Shown piece after piece: positions 51,926-61,012 of a stretch of DNA of 64,000 bases. A program made the translations under genes and the position numbers. Within the stretch, counting starts at the first letter, position 1, and each line of letters begins with the position of its first letter. The DNA is taken from NCBI RefSeq assembly GCF_013466985.1, contig NZ_CP059164.1, positions 3,791,001 through 3,855,000 of the forward strand, read 5' to 3'. The notes below the pieces were generated by a model. It made no database searches and was not told where the DNA came from. It was given only the letters and a program-made list of their open reading frames with translations. Source of the stretch: Nocardioides ungokensis. GTDB lineage: Bacteria; Actinomycetota; Actinomycetes; Propionibacteriales; Nocardioidaceae.

Positions 51926-53859
51926 CGAAGAGGCTCGAGCATGGACGATCACTGCTGACGGATGCGGGGATAGGCCGCCTGGTCGCCTCCGACGCCGACG
52001 TCGGCGCTGCCCGCGAGCGGCGCAGGCAACTCGCCCTCCGCCGACTCGCGCTCGCTCTGACCCTGCTGATGGCGTGGCTGTGGTGGCGCCTGCTCCGCGG
52101 CGATCCGATGGACATTCGCTCGTGGCGGCTCCCGACGTTCGACCCGTTCATGGTCATGGCCTCGTTGCTGCTGCTCACCATGGTGGGCGTGCTGCTCGGC
52201 GCGACGATCGGGGCAGGCCGCTCGCCCCACATCATGTTCAGGCCGGAACAGATCGAGGTCACCCTCGACGACGTCAAGGGGGTCGACGCCGTCAAGGAGG
52301 ACGTCGTCCGCTCCCTCAACCTGTTCCTCGCCCATCGCGCCTTCACCGAGGAGATGGGAGGAACGCCGCGGCGAGGACTGCTCTTCGAAGGGCTGCCGGG
52401 AACCGGGAAGACACACATGGCCAAGGCGATGGCCCGCGAGGCCGGCGTCCCGTTCCTGTTCGTGTCCGCGACCTCGTTCCAGTCGATGTACTACGGCGCT
52501 ACAGCGCGCAAGATCCGCTCCTACTTCCGCGCGCTGCGCAAGGCTGCCCGACGCGACGGCGGTGCCATCGGCTTCATCGAGGAGATCGACGCCATCGCGA
52601 TGACCCGCGGAGGCCTGGCCGCCGTGCCCGCTCCGAGTCACGCCGATCCTGTGCTGCCGTTTGAGTCGTCCCTCCTCGGATACACCTCATGCGGCTGGAA
52701 CGCGCCGGCCACAGCGTTCACCGTCAACCGGACCGCAGCGACCAACCGTTCGACCATCAGTGAGGGCACCGGCGGCGTGGTCAACGAACTCCTCGTCCAG
52801 ATGCAGTCGTTCGACGAGCCGAGCGGTCCCCAGCGAATCCACGCCTGGCTGGTCGAGCAGCTCAACGCGCTGCTGCCGGCCCACCGACAGCTGCCCCGAC
52901 CCCTGCCCGCGCCGACGAACGTACTGATCATCGCGGCGACGAACCGAGCCGACAACCTCGACCCGGCACTGCTCCGTCCGGGTCGCTTCGACCGCCGGCT
53001 GACATTCGACCCACCCGGGCGGGTGGCCCGTCGCGAGCTCGTCGACCACTTCATGGCCCGCAAGGCACACGTACCCGATCTGGACGACAACGACGTCCGG
53101 GAACACTTGGCCGCCCTGACCCAGGGCTACACGCCCGTCATGATCGAGCACCTGTTCGACGAGGCCCTGGTCAATGCGCTGCGGCGCGGGGCCCGCGCGA
53201 TGACCATCCGAGACATCGAACGCGCCCGGCTGACCGAGGAGATCGGTCTCGGCCAGCCGGTGCAGTACACCGACCACGAGCGAACCCTGATCGCCACCCA
53301 CGAGGCCGGGCACGCCACCACGGCCTGGCTGCTCGCACCCGAGCGACGCCTGGAGGTCCTGACCATCATCAAGCGCCGTGACGCGCTGGGGCTGCTGGCA
53401 CACGGCGACCGGGACGAGGTCTTCACCCGATCACGGACCGAGATGCTCAACCTGATCCGGATCGCACTGGGTGGCATGGTCGCCGAAGAACTGTTCGTAT
53501 CCGACGTCTCGACCGGTCCCGGCGGCGACCTGATCACAGCCACCACGGTGGCGGCACAGATGGTCGGAGTGTGCGGCATGGAAGACAGCCTGGTCTCCTT
53601 CCAGGCCGTCCAGGGCGCGGCACTGTCGGATACCAACATCGTCGGGCGGGTCCTCGGTGACCCCCAAGGTCGCGCGGCCGTGGAACGTCTGCTGCACGAG
53701 CAGAAGCAGCATGTCCATGACCTACTGACTGTGAACATGCACCTGGTCGCGGCCCTGCGGGATGCGCTGGTGAGCCGCCATGAGCTGATCGGCGCCGAGA
53801 TCACCACCGTGCTCGAGGCCGCAGCCACCCGACATGAGGACCTGAGTGATCGTCGCTGA
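51922..53859 (+). CDS. FtsH-like AAA+ membrane metalloprotease
   Basis: A 645-residue protein. Two membrane helices (about 42-58 and 76-96) are separated by only about 18 residues, much shorter than the FtsH periplasmic domain. The AAA module follows, with Walker A GLPGTGKT (157-164), Walker B FIEEIDA with Glu220 where FtsH has Asp, a 100-residue insertion (about 229-330) and a normal second region of homology (ATNRADNLDPALLRPGRFDR). The M41 protease site is HEAGH (460-464) with Asp536 as third ligand. The GTG at 51922 has GGAGG seven bases upstream. It is expected to pull out and degrade membrane or cytosolic proteins. It is clearly not the housekeeping FtsH; it sits in the accessory region. 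Confidence 0.85.
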   Translation: MTKRLEHGRSLLTDAGIGRLVASDADVGAARERRRQLALRRLALALTLLMAWLWWRLLRGDPMDIRSWRLPTFDPFMVMASLLLLTMVGVLLGATIGAGRSPHIMFRPEQIEVTLDDVKGVDAVKEDVVRSLNLFLAHRAFTEEMGGTPRRGLLFEGLPGTGKTHMAKAMAREAGVPFLFVSATSFQSMYYGATARKIRSYFRALRKAARRDGGAIGFIEEIDAIAMTRGGLAAVPAPSHADPVLPFESSLLGYTSCGWNAPATAFTVNRTAATNRSTISEGTGGVVNELLVQMQSFDEPSGPQRIHAWLVEQLNALLPAHRQLPRPLPAPTNVLIIAATNRADNLDPALLRPGRFDRRLTFDPPGRVARRELVDHFMARKAHVPDLDDNDVREHLAALTQGYTPVMIEHLFDEALVNALRRGARAMTIRDIERARLTEEIGLGQPVQYTDHERTLIATHEAGHATTAWLLAPERRLEVLTIIKRRDALGLLAHGDRDEVFTRSRTEMLNLIRIALGGMVAEELFVSDVSTGPGGDLITATTVAAQMVGVCGMEDSLVSFQAVQGAALSDTNIVGRVLGDPQGRAAVERLLHEQKQHVHDLLTVNMHLVAALRDALVSRHELIGAEITTVLEAAATRHEDLSDRR

Positions 53860-54000
53860 GTGTCCGGGTCCCTGAACCACCGGACCGCGTGGCACCGACA
53901 CGCGAGCAAGCACGAAGCGACTGGGACAGCGTCTGAGCGGGATCGGACGTCTCGACACGTCGAAGGGCGATAGGGCTGGTCATTCAGGACCGCGCCCCCT

Positions 54001-54026
54001 ATCGGCGGCATGAGCGGTCGCTACGG
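54001..54026 (+). repeat. accessory intergenic repeat, locus 9
   Basis: ATCGGCGGCATGAGCGGTCG, then CTACGG. Its last 21 bases equal those of locus 1. It overlaps the stop codon of the 2H phosphoesterase gene (minus strand). Confidence 0.85.
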
Positions 54027-54665
54027 CGTAAGCGTCCACGCCTTGAGTTGTTGGCGTGCCGTGCCGTTGTTGCCGAGGTGGTAGACGGCCACGCTTATGG
54101 GGTGCACGTCGAAGGCGTCGAACGGGGCGGCCTCGATCTCGCTCAGGTCGTCCAGGGTGGCGAAGCCGACGGTGATGTGCGGGATGTAGCCCCCGCCCAG
54201 TTGGGCGGGCACGAAGCCCTCGACCCAGGCGATGGTGGTCGGGTTGATGTACGGATCTGCGGCGTCGGTCACGAACGCCGCGGCGTTTCCCCCTGACGCG
54301 ACGTAGGGCGAGATCGCGGCCAGCAGTCGAGCCTGGTAGCCCAACACGGCTGGGTTGGGCTTGATCTGGAACACCGCGAGGCCCTGTCCTGGGACCCCCC
54401 AGTCGGCGTGGCGGATGGCGATGGCACGCAGCGACAACGCCGCCATGTCGGTCTCGGCGATCGTCTTCTCCACGGCGTCGAACACCCGGTCCAGGTCGGC
54501 GCTGCGCACGAACCGCTGCAGGGTGGTGATGTGCGGGGCATGGGTGGCGTCGAGGGCGAACCCGCTCGGCACGCTGCGACGCATGCGTTGGTTGAGCGTC
54601 CGGGCGCGGTCCAGCGCGTTGTCGTCGGGGTTGATCAGGACATCGATCGCTGTCAGGTCGGTCAT
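54021..54665 (-). CDS. 2'-5' RNA ligase-like (2H) phosphoesterase
   Basis: A 214-residue member of the 2H superfamily, which acts on 2',3'-cyclic or 2'-5' phosphodiesters of RNA or nucleotides. The two HxT motifs are THAPHITTLQ (His45, Thr47) and YIPHITVGFA (His163, Thr165). No membrane or signal sequence. It is followed on the same strand by repeat locus 9 and preceded by the HAD phosphatase gene 37 bases away, so the two may form an operon. Natural substrate unknown. Confidence 0.85.
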   Translation of the reverse strand: MTDLTAIDVLINPDDNALDRARTLNQRMRRSVPSGFALDATHAPHITTLQRFVRSADLDRVFDAVEKTIAETDMAALSLRAIAIRHADWGVPGQGLAVFQIKPNPAVLGYQARLLAAISPYVASGGNAAAFVTDAADPYINPTTIAWVEGFVPAQLGGGYIPHITVGFATLDDLSEIEAAPFDAFDVHPISVAVYHLGNNGTARQQLKAWTLTP

Positions 54666-54702
54666 GGGTCTTTGTTTCCCTGGGGAAGGCGCGGCGGGGC
54701 GG

Positions 54703-55590
54703 TCAGAAGATGGTGATCCAGTCGTTCTTCATGCTCACCACGGTCCAGCCCTGTTCGGCGGCTTGGGCCTGGGATGCCTCGGCAGAGGTGGTGTAGGCGA
54801 ACTCGCGCTCGTCGTCGTCGTGGTTGATCAGCAGGGCGAACTTCGCGCAGGTGAGCATCTCGATGTCGACGTCGGCGTTTCCGCCCGCGAAGATTGGCAA
54901 CCGACCGGTCTGAGCGAAGATGTGCTCGGGCTTCCCCGGTCCCAAGTTGAGGTTCCCCAACAGGCCAGGGCCGCGAACGATCCGACCATCGGCGTAGGTG
55001 TACTCGGCGGCGGACCCGATCACGTTCTCCTTGGGCACCGCCCACGTCTCCTCGGCAAAGACCCGCATGAAGTCCCGCCCGCCGCCGGAACACACGAAGA
55101 TGCGGAAGTCGCGAGCGCGGAGTAGGTCGAACAACTCGAGCATCGGCCGGTAGACGAGGTCCTTGTACAGGGCATCGAGCTTCGGCTGCTTGACGGTGGT
55201 CAGCCACTCCCGGACCTGGGCGTCGAAATCAGCCGGCGTCGTACCTGCCCATGACCTGCTGAACGCCTGCAGCAGCGACTCGACCACGGGCGGGTCCTGG
55301 GTCGCGACCCCTTGGACGAAGGCCGGGTCCTTCTCGATCAGCGCCTTGTACGGCTGGCGTTCCGCCAGCGTCGGATCCGCCTTGACCTCCTCGGCCCAGG
55401 TCCGGAACACGAAGTCGAACTGCGGTGGCAGCGGCTGCTCGACCCACAACGTGCCGTCGTTGTCGAAGCACGCCATCCGGTCCGCGACCGACACGAAGTC
55501 AGGACCAGGCGTCGTCGCACGATGCACGAAGTCCACCACGGCCGCCTTCGCAGCCCCCTCGACCCAACTCGCAAGGTCAGCGCTGCTCAC
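54703..55590 (-). CDS. HAD-family phosphoserine-phosphatase-like protein
   Basis: A 295-residue HAD hydrolase. Motif I is ACFDNDGTLWVEQP (Asp43, Asp45), motif II VCSGGGRDFMRVF, and motif IV FAGGNADVDIEML. The helical cap between about 60 and 150 is of the phosphoserine phosphatase type. No signal peptide is present. The start is GTG at 55590. It probably shares a transcript with the 2H phosphoesterase gene downstream. Substrate not predicted. Confidence 0.87.
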   Translation of the reverse strand: MSSADLASWVEGAAKAAVVDFVHRATTPGPDFVSVADRMACFDNDGTLWVEQPLPPQFDFVFRTWAEEVKADPTLAERQPYKALIEKDPAFVQGVATQDPPVVESLLQAFSRSWAGTTPADFDAQVREWLTTVKQPKLDALYKDLVYRPMLELFDLLRARDFRIFVCSGGGRDFMRVFAEETWAVPKENVIGSAAEYTYADGRIVRGPGLLGNLNLGPGKPEHIFAQTGRLPIFAGGNADVDIEMLTCAKFALLINHDDDEREFAYTTSAEASQAQAAEQGWTVVSMKNDWITIF

Positions 55591-56059
55591 AGAACCCCCT
55601 CAGACCGGCACAGCCACGGCACAAACCCTCGAGGAGCGCCAAACACGCGCTTGACCGGGGGCGTGCGCCCCTGATCCACATCCCAGCAGTAGATGCAACG
55701 GGCAGCGTAGTTACTTTGGTCCCCAGATCGTCCAGCGCGACGGACCCGGCCCGCCGACCGGGACCCGGTCGACCGCTCATCGACACGACCGCGCACTCAG
55801 CGGCAGATTCGCGCGCGCCCACGCGCACGCTACGCGCCCACGCGCACGCTATGAGCCATGTGAGTGCGCTCCGCAGACGGACCCGAGCTGCTCTCCCGGT
55901 CCGTATGGGCCCGCTTCGCGCGGCGGACCGTCGCCATACTCCGATCGCCCTCCACCGCTCGTAAGGCGCGGTCCGGCCTACGCTGGGGTCAGGCAGCGCG
56001 GCCTGGCCTCTGGCGGATGTCCAAGTTCGTTCCTGCGGCGAAGGGAGAGTGAGTGCCGG
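55591..56059. other. 469-base intergenic region with repeats
   Basis: The gap between the divergent HAD phosphatase and phosphoesterase genes. It holds repeat locus 10 (55771-55860), including a 19-bp tandem duplication. I see no convincing gene, RNA or strong promoter in the remainder. Confidence 0.7.
55771..55860 (+). repeat. accessory intergenic repeat, locus 10 (both types joined)
   Basis: Starts with GACCGCTCATCGACACGA (palindromic type), followed 10 bases later by AGCGGCAGATTCGCGCGC (second type) and ends GCTATGAG. It shows that the two repeat types belong to one composite element. The unit CGCGCCCACGCGCACGCTA is exactly duplicated in tandem (55814-55832 and 55833-55851). Confidence 0.85.
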
Positions 56060-57124
56060 ATGAACACCGCGAACAAGCCCCGCCTCAGGAGTCTGACCGG
56101 GATCGGGCTGCTGCTCCTGGCGCTCGCGCTGGGCGCCGGGCCCGGCTCGGCGTCACCGGCCGGAGCAGGCGCCCACGCCAGCTCCGGGAGCCATGAGCAA
56201 CGAGCCACGTCCGGCCGCGGCGGCGTACCTCGCGCCTCGCACGTCTTCGTCATCGTCGGGGAGAACACCTCATTGCGGCAGGTCACCCGCCGGTCCGCGC
56301 CGTACCTCGCCGGCATCCTCCGCGGGCGCTCGGCGCGATTGCATGGCCTTCGTGCGGTGCGCAACAGCAGCTCGACGGGCAACTACATCAAGATGACGAG
56401 CGGTCAGTCGATTGCGTGTGAGCGCAACGACAGCAACCCCGTCAATCCCAATACGGACCGGTCGATCTGCCACCAGAAGGTCGACAACGTCTTCCACCAG
56501 CTCCAGGCCCGACACATCTCCTGGGCGGACTGGCAGGAGTCCATGCCGCATCCTTGTGCGTTCTACGACGACGGGACCAACTGGGCCGGCGACGTGTACG
56601 GGGCGCACCACAACCCCGCCATCTACTACGACGATATCGAGGGCAACCGGTACGTCGAGGACTTCGGAAGCGCCCCGAAGGGGGCGTGCCTCCATCACGA
56701 CCTCCCCATGGGCACCACGGCCCCCAACAACACAGTGCGGTTCGACCGAGCCCTCGCGACTGGCCGGATTCCACGCTTCAACTATGTCGTGCCCAACGAC
56801 TGCGAGAACGGGCACGACCTGTGCGGGACGCACAGCACGGTGGGTCAGTTCGACGGGTTCCTGCGACGCGAGATCCCCAAGATCATGGCCTCACCTGCGT
56901 GGGACCGCCGATCGGTGATCAACGTGACCTGGGACGAGCAGGGCGACGCGACCCCGAAGGACAGGCGCATCGGCAGCGTTTGGATCGGTGCGCACGTCAA
57001 GCCGGGCGACTACCGCGGCCGCTGGAACCAGGCCAGTCTCCTGCGCACCGTCGAGGACGCCTTCGGGCTGCCCCACCTGGCCCATGCAAGGACCGCCCAC
57101 CCGGTCGCGAAAATCTGGCGCTAA
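56060..57124 (+). CDS. secreted phosphoesterase, phospholipase C/AcpA family
   Basis: A 354-residue exported hydrolase with a Sec signal (RLRSLTGIGLLLLALALGAG, cleavage near SASPA). The active-site opening HVFVIVGENTS resembles the HxxxxxxENxS/T nucleophile motif of phospholipase C/acid phosphatase AcpA-like enzymes (phosphoesterase family). MTSGQSIACERNDSNP, WADWQESMPHPC and NVTWDEQGD are further family-like segments, the last with metal ligands. It stands alone between repeat loci 10 and 11. Substrate could be phospholipid or phosphomonoester. Confidence 0.83.
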   Translation: MNTANKPRLRSLTGIGLLLLALALGAGPGSASPAGAGAHASSGSHEQRATSGRGGVPRASHVFVIVGENTSLRQVTRRSAPYLAGILRGRSARLHGLRAVRNSSSTGNYIKMTSGQSIACERNDSNPVNPNTDRSICHQKVDNVFHQLQARHISWADWQESMPHPCAFYDDGTNWAGDVYGAHHNPAIYYDDIEGNRYVEDFGSAPKGACLHHDLPMGTTAPNNTVRFDRALATGRIPRFNYVVPNDCENGHDLCGTHSTVGQFDGFLRREIPKIMASPAWDRRSVINVTWDEQGDATPKDRRIGSVWIGAHVKPGDYRGRWNQASLLRTVEDAFGLPHLAHARTAHPVAKIWR

Positions 57125-57220
57125 CCCAACCACCTCAATGGTCGGACAAGTCGCTCCACGGACGCTGCCCGATCACCGGTGACGATCCGCTGTCCGGCAA
57201 GGCAAGGCACCGCACGGATC

Positions 57221-57239
57221 GACCGCTCATCGGTGCGGG
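57221..57239 (+). repeat. accessory intergenic repeat, locus 11 (half copy at IS30 edge)
   Basis: GACCGCTCATCGGTGCGGG, the left half of the palindromic type. It ends eight bases before the left inverted repeat of the IS30 element; the complementary half lies beyond the other end of the IS (locus 12). Confidence 0.6.
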
Positions 57240-57246
57240 CTCAGGC

Positions 57247-58431
57247 GGTCAACGCAACACCTCGGCTAGTGCTTGGGATGGTGTCTTGAAGCCGAGGGTT
57301 TGTCGAGGTCGTCCGTTCAGCTCGTCGGCGATGGCGTCGAAGTCGCTTGGGTCAGGGTCCGGAAGTCGAGGGTGCGGGGCAGGTACTGGCGAAGCAGGCC
57401 GTTGGTGTTCTCGTTCGACCCGCGTTGCCACGGTGACTTGGGATCACAGAAGTAGACCTCGACTCCGGTGGCTTGAGTGAACTTGGCGTGCTCGGCATCT
57501 CGTGGCCTTGGTCCCAGGTCAAAGTCCTGGTCAGCGCTGCTGGCAGGTTCGTGATCTTCGCAGCCAGTGCATCGGCGACCAGATCTGCCTTGTGGCCGTT
57601 GGGCAGCGCGACGAGCATCACGAACCGAGTCGAGCGTTCGACCAGAGTCGCGACTGGGGTCATGCCCTTGCCGAAGACCAAGTCGCCCTCCCAATGACCC
57701 GGCACAGCGCGATCCTCGGCCTCAGCCGGTCGCTCGGAGATGTTGAGGATCCCGGGCCGGCCACCACGACCATCAGGAAGCCGGATCCCTGCCGACCGCC
57801 GAAGTACTCGCTTGGTCCGCAGATAGGCGGTCAGCTCTTTGCGCAACGCACCGCGGGACTGGATGAACAAGGTGCGGTAGATCGTCTCGTGCGACACCTG
57901 CATCTCCGGTTCATCTGGGTAGGTGGCCTTCAGCCAACCCGCGATCTGCTGCGGTGACCACCGCTGCCTCAGCTTCTCCGCCACGATGTCACGCAGTAGC
58001 GGCCGGCTGGCCAGCTTGCAGGTCTGGGGACGCCGAGCTCGAGCCCACGCCTGCTCATCTGCCCTCGCCGCGCGGTACCGACTCCGCCCGCCGTGCCCGC
58101 GACCTCACGACTCACCGTCGACGGCGCCCTGCCCAAGCCGGCCGCGATCGTGCGCAACGACCATCCCGCTGCCAGACCCCTGGAGATCTCCTCGCGTTCG
58201 AGCAGACTCAACCGGCCCGTCGAACGCCGTCGAGCAGCCGGACGGATCCCGCCACACCGCACCAGGTAGCCATGGACTCCGCTGGTCGACAGCCCCAACG
58301 CACGAGCCGTCGGCTTGGCCGCATAGCCCGCCCGCAGACGAGCCCAGATCTCATCCTCAACAGCCGGCGTCACCCGGTGATAGCCACGTCCCATCGCAAC
58401 CTCCTCGAATCAAGGAAGTGTTGCGCTGACC
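57247..58431 (-). mobile_element. IS30-family insertion sequence
   Basis: About 1.19 kb. Terminal inverted repeats are GGTCAACGCAACACCTC at the left and, reverse-complemented, GGTCAGCGCAACACTTC at the right (15 of 17 matching). It holds one transposase gene with three frame breaks. It appears inserted between two halves of the accessory repeat (loci 11 and 12). The exact outer ends and target duplication are uncertain. Confidence 0.85.
57249..58394 (-). pseudogene. IS30-family transposase (three frame breaks)
   Basis: About 382 codons in total. The N-terminal helix-turn-helix (RALGLSTSGVHGYLVRCGGI) and the second one (LAAGWSLRTIAAGLGRAPST) bind the ends; the catalytic DDE residues are in VPGHWEGDLV, LTWDQGHEM and DPKSPWQRGSNENTNGLLRQ. 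Frame shifts occur near 58105, 57500 and 57365; given how many core genes show similar errors, the real element may be intact. The stop codon lies inside the left inverted repeat. Confidence 0.8.
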
Positions 58432-58463
58432 AATTGAGACCGCCGGCATGACAGAGCGGGCGG

Positions 58464-58479
58464 ATCGCGGCATGAGCGG
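58464..58479 (+). repeat. accessory intergenic repeat, locus 12 (half copy)
   Basis: ATCGCGGCATGAGCGG, the right half of the palindromic type, 33 bases past the IS30 right end. Confidence 0.65.
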
Positions 58480-58571
58480 ATGGCCTTTCGGGCGTGCCGT
58501 CGTCGCGGCGTACGGCCGTTGCGGGTGCCCCGTCGCCGTGACATGATTTTTCGGGGGAAGCGGAGGGCACC

Positions 58572-59375
58572 GTGGACGGTACGTGGAACGACGGACATCG
58601 GTTCTCGGGGCGGGTGGCGATGGTGACCGGTGCCGGCGGGACGCTGGGCGGAGCGGTGGCACTGGGCTTCGGTCGCGAGGGTGCCTCCGTCGTGGTTGGC
58701 TACCGGAGCTCACGGGGGGAGGCCGAGTCGGTGGTGGCAGCGATCGTCGACGCCGGCGGCACCGCATCTGCGCATCAGCTCGACGTCACTGATCAGGCGT
58801 CGGTGGTTCGTTTCATCGACGAGGCAGACGCTACTTACGGCCGGATCGATGTCCTGGTCAATGCGGCTGGGCGTCTCGACGAGGCGGACACTGTCCGCTT
58901 CGAGCACATGAGCGCGGATGCGGCCACCGTTCTGCTCACGGTGGACGTGGTCGGCGCGATGCGCATGTGTCACGCTGCGATCCCGATCATGCGGCGCCAC
59001 GGCCGCGGGGCGATCATCAACTTCTCGAGCACCTACGGGAACGGCGTCAACCCCGACAACCCGATCAACTGGGTGCCGGTCACTTACTGCGCGGCGAAGG
59101 GCGCCATCCGCGGCCTCACGACATCCCTCGCGCGTGACCTCGCGCCGGAGATCCGCGTCAATGCCCTGGCCCCCGGTCCGATCTCCGGGAACTGGGAGCA
59201 GGAGTGGGGTATCGCCCCCGAGCACATCGCCGAGGCAAAGGGGATGAACCCGATGAAGCGCTTCGGGGATCCCCGTGAGATCGCGGAGACCGTGCTCTTC
59301 CTGGCCTCGGACGGTGCCGGCTACATCAATGGCCAAGTCATCCACGTCGAAGGTGGCTGGGTCACCGCCGGATAG
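58572..59375 (+). CDS. SDR-family oxidoreductase
   Basis: A 267-residue short-chain dehydrogenase/reductase. The cofactor motif is VTGAGGTLGG (residues 18-27), NAAG is at 97-100, and the catalytic Ser-Tyr-Lys triad is Ser152/153, Tyr172 and Lys176 (TYCAAKG). The C-terminus GYINGQVIHVEGGWVTAG is the classic SDR ending. The start is GTG at 58572 with GGAGG eight bases upstream. It is a FabG-like enzyme with unknown substrate. It lies between repeat loci 12 and 13. Confidence 0.92.
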   Translation: MDGTWNDGHRFSGRVAMVTGAGGTLGGAVALGFGREGASVVVGYRSSRGEAESVVAAIVDAGGTASAHQLDVTDQASVVRFIDEADATYGRIDVLVNAAGRLDEADTVRFEHMSADAATVLLTVDVVGAMRMCHAAIPIMRRHGRGAIINFSSTYGNGVNPDNPINWVPVTYCAAKGAIRGLTTSLARDLAPEIRVNALAPGPISGNWEQEWGIAPEHIAEAKGMNPMKRFGDPREIAETVLFLASDGAGYINGQVIHVEGGWVTAG

Positions 59376-59412
59376 CCCGCGACCCGACCGCCCGACCGGT
59401 CACGCGTGCCGT

Positions 59413-59463
59413 ACTCATCGCGGCACCGATCAGACGCTATGCCGCCGACCGGATTGCGGCATG
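59413..59463 (+). repeat. accessory intergenic repeat, locus 13
   Basis: ACTCATCGCGGCACCGATCA, then GACGCTATGCCGCCGACCGG and ATTGCGGCATG. Combines parts of both types and matches locus 5. It lies in the 268-base gap after the SDR gene; nothing else is evident there. Confidence 0.75.
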
Positions 59464-59643
59464 TCCGGGCGAATCACGAAGGGCTACTTCTTGGGCCTTC
59501 TCCCTTGCGGGACCCCCAGTGATGCTTTGTCGCCGAGTCGGCCCACAGATCCATTCGACCGACCCCGAGATATGCGGCCCGGCTCATTTTCAGGTATTCG
59601 AGCAGCGGCGCGACCGCATGCGGCAGCGGCTGCATGGGTCGGG

Positions 59644-60680
59644 TCAGGACACGTCGATGCGCACGAGCTGACCGGACTCTCCCCCCAGCACCCATAAGGA
59701 TCCGAATGCCGTGACGAGGCGGTTGGTGGCGTTGGGGCCGTGCAGGGTGAGGCTGGGGCGGAGCGCACCCGAGTCGACGTCGACGTGGTAGATGGTGTGG
59801 CCGATGTCGCTGGCCCACACCGATCCGCCAGCGCTGGCGAAGTTGAAAAGGCTCTTGTCCGGTCCGTAGCTGATCGGGGAGAGCTCCCCGGAGTCGGCGT
59901 CGAGCCGGCGGGCGACGGTTCGGCAGCTGCCCCCCTCGCCGTCGTCCAGCCCGGTGTACCAGAGGTCGCCGTCGGCGACGGAGGTAGCAAGGCAGGTGCC
60001 GGTGTCGACGACGATGGGTGGCCCGTCGACCCGGCCGGTGCGGAGATCCACGCGCACGACGGTGCCTTCCATGGTCAGCGTGATCCACAGCTGGTCTGCA
60101 ACGAGGAACGGGCCGCCGGCGTTGTGGCCGGGCAGCTCCGTGGTGCCGGTGACCTCACCGGTGCGGGCATCCAGGCGCGTCAAGCTTGCCCGCACCGACT
60201 CATCACCGTGATTCAGAACCCACAGGTCCTCACCGGTGGCGGCGATCCCGACAGGCCGGGAGAACGGCCTGCCGTGCGACGACTCGATGGTGCGCAGGAC
60301 CCGACCCGTATCCGCGTCCAGCTGCATCATCGCGTCCTCGAGGAAGCTGGCAATCCACAGCGACCCGTCGGCGTACGTCCCGAAACCCGGCGGGTGCGGC
60401 GGGCGCAGTTTCCGGACGACGGTGTTGGTCGCAGGGTCGATCTGGGAGAGCACTCCGCTTGGCCCCCCGAGCACCCACAGCCAGTCCTGGCCACCAGCGC
60501 GTTTCCGGGCGGCAGGTTCAGCGTCGCAACGACACGGAGCGAGTCGCCGGTCGAGGCTACGGCCGTGGGGACCGTGGTCTTGCTGATCGAGGCTGGTCCC
60601 GCGGTCGGGCCGTTGGAACCGCAGCTGGCGAGTCCCAAGATCACCGGGGCAATGGCGAGGAGTGCGCGAATGTGCCTCAT
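59644..60680 (-). CDS. beta-propeller lipoprotein (one frameshift)
   Basis: A lipoprotein of about 345 residues. The signal is RHIRALLAIAPVILGLASC, with the lipobox ending at Cys; a Thr/Ser linker follows, then a propeller of repeated units such as DWLWVLGGPSGVLSQIDPAT, DGSLWIASFLEDAMMQLDA, DQLWITLTMEGTVVRVDL and GSLWVLGGESGQLVRIDV, a pattern of streptogramin-lyase-like (Vgb/NHL) propellers. One base is missing near 60497 (NALVA joins QDWLWVLGG). It is divergent from the second sigma gene and its promoter has the same GGAAC-N17-CGTG layout, so it probably belongs to that sigma regulon as an envelope protein. Confidence 0.78.
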
Positions 60681-60687
60681 GACAGAA

Positions 60688-60714
60688 ACACGCGAGCGTG
60701 GTGCTCGCCGTTCC
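60688..60714 (-). promoter_or_regulatory. ECF-type promoter of the propeller lipoprotein gene
   Basis: On the minus strand GGAACG, 16 bases, CGTGT, with seven bases to the ATG at 60680. The transcript would be leaderless. Same -35 core, spacing and -10 core as the promoter of the divergent sigma gene. Confidence 0.6.
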
Positions 60715-60958
60715 CTCCACATGCCTTCCCGTTCGTGGATTGCAGTGGCGGCGCCACGCTGCCCGCGCGAACGCGGCGATCTGGCCACTGGCATAAGGCA
60801 GGCCCCCCGCTCACCGACCACTTCCGGCCGACACAGACTCCGAGCAGCGCGCAGCTCGGCACTGCCTTGGATGCCTCAATGCACGGCGAGTTGCCCGATC
60901 TGCGCCATAGCCGTCCGGGCCGCCTGGGGAGGACACTTCGAGAAGGTATGGCGGCGAG

Positions 60959-60986
60959 GGAACCGAACACCCACTCCAGGCGTGAC
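60959..60986 (+). promoter_or_regulatory. ECF-type promoter of the second sigma gene
   Basis: GGAACC, 16 bases, CGTGAC, 26 bases upstream of the sigma GTG. It has the AAC/CGT pattern of ECF promoters and suggests autoregulation. Confidence 0.6.
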
Positions 60987-61012
60987 TCCCATCAGAGGGG
61001 CGGGAGGCGAAC

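Larger units (their letters stand above)
60681..61012. other. 332-base divergent promoter region of the second sigma locus
   Basis: The gap between the propeller lipoprotein gene and the sigma gene. Two matching ECF-type promoters were found, one at each end (60688-60714 minus, 60959-60986 plus). I see no gene in the middle. Confidence 0.7.
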
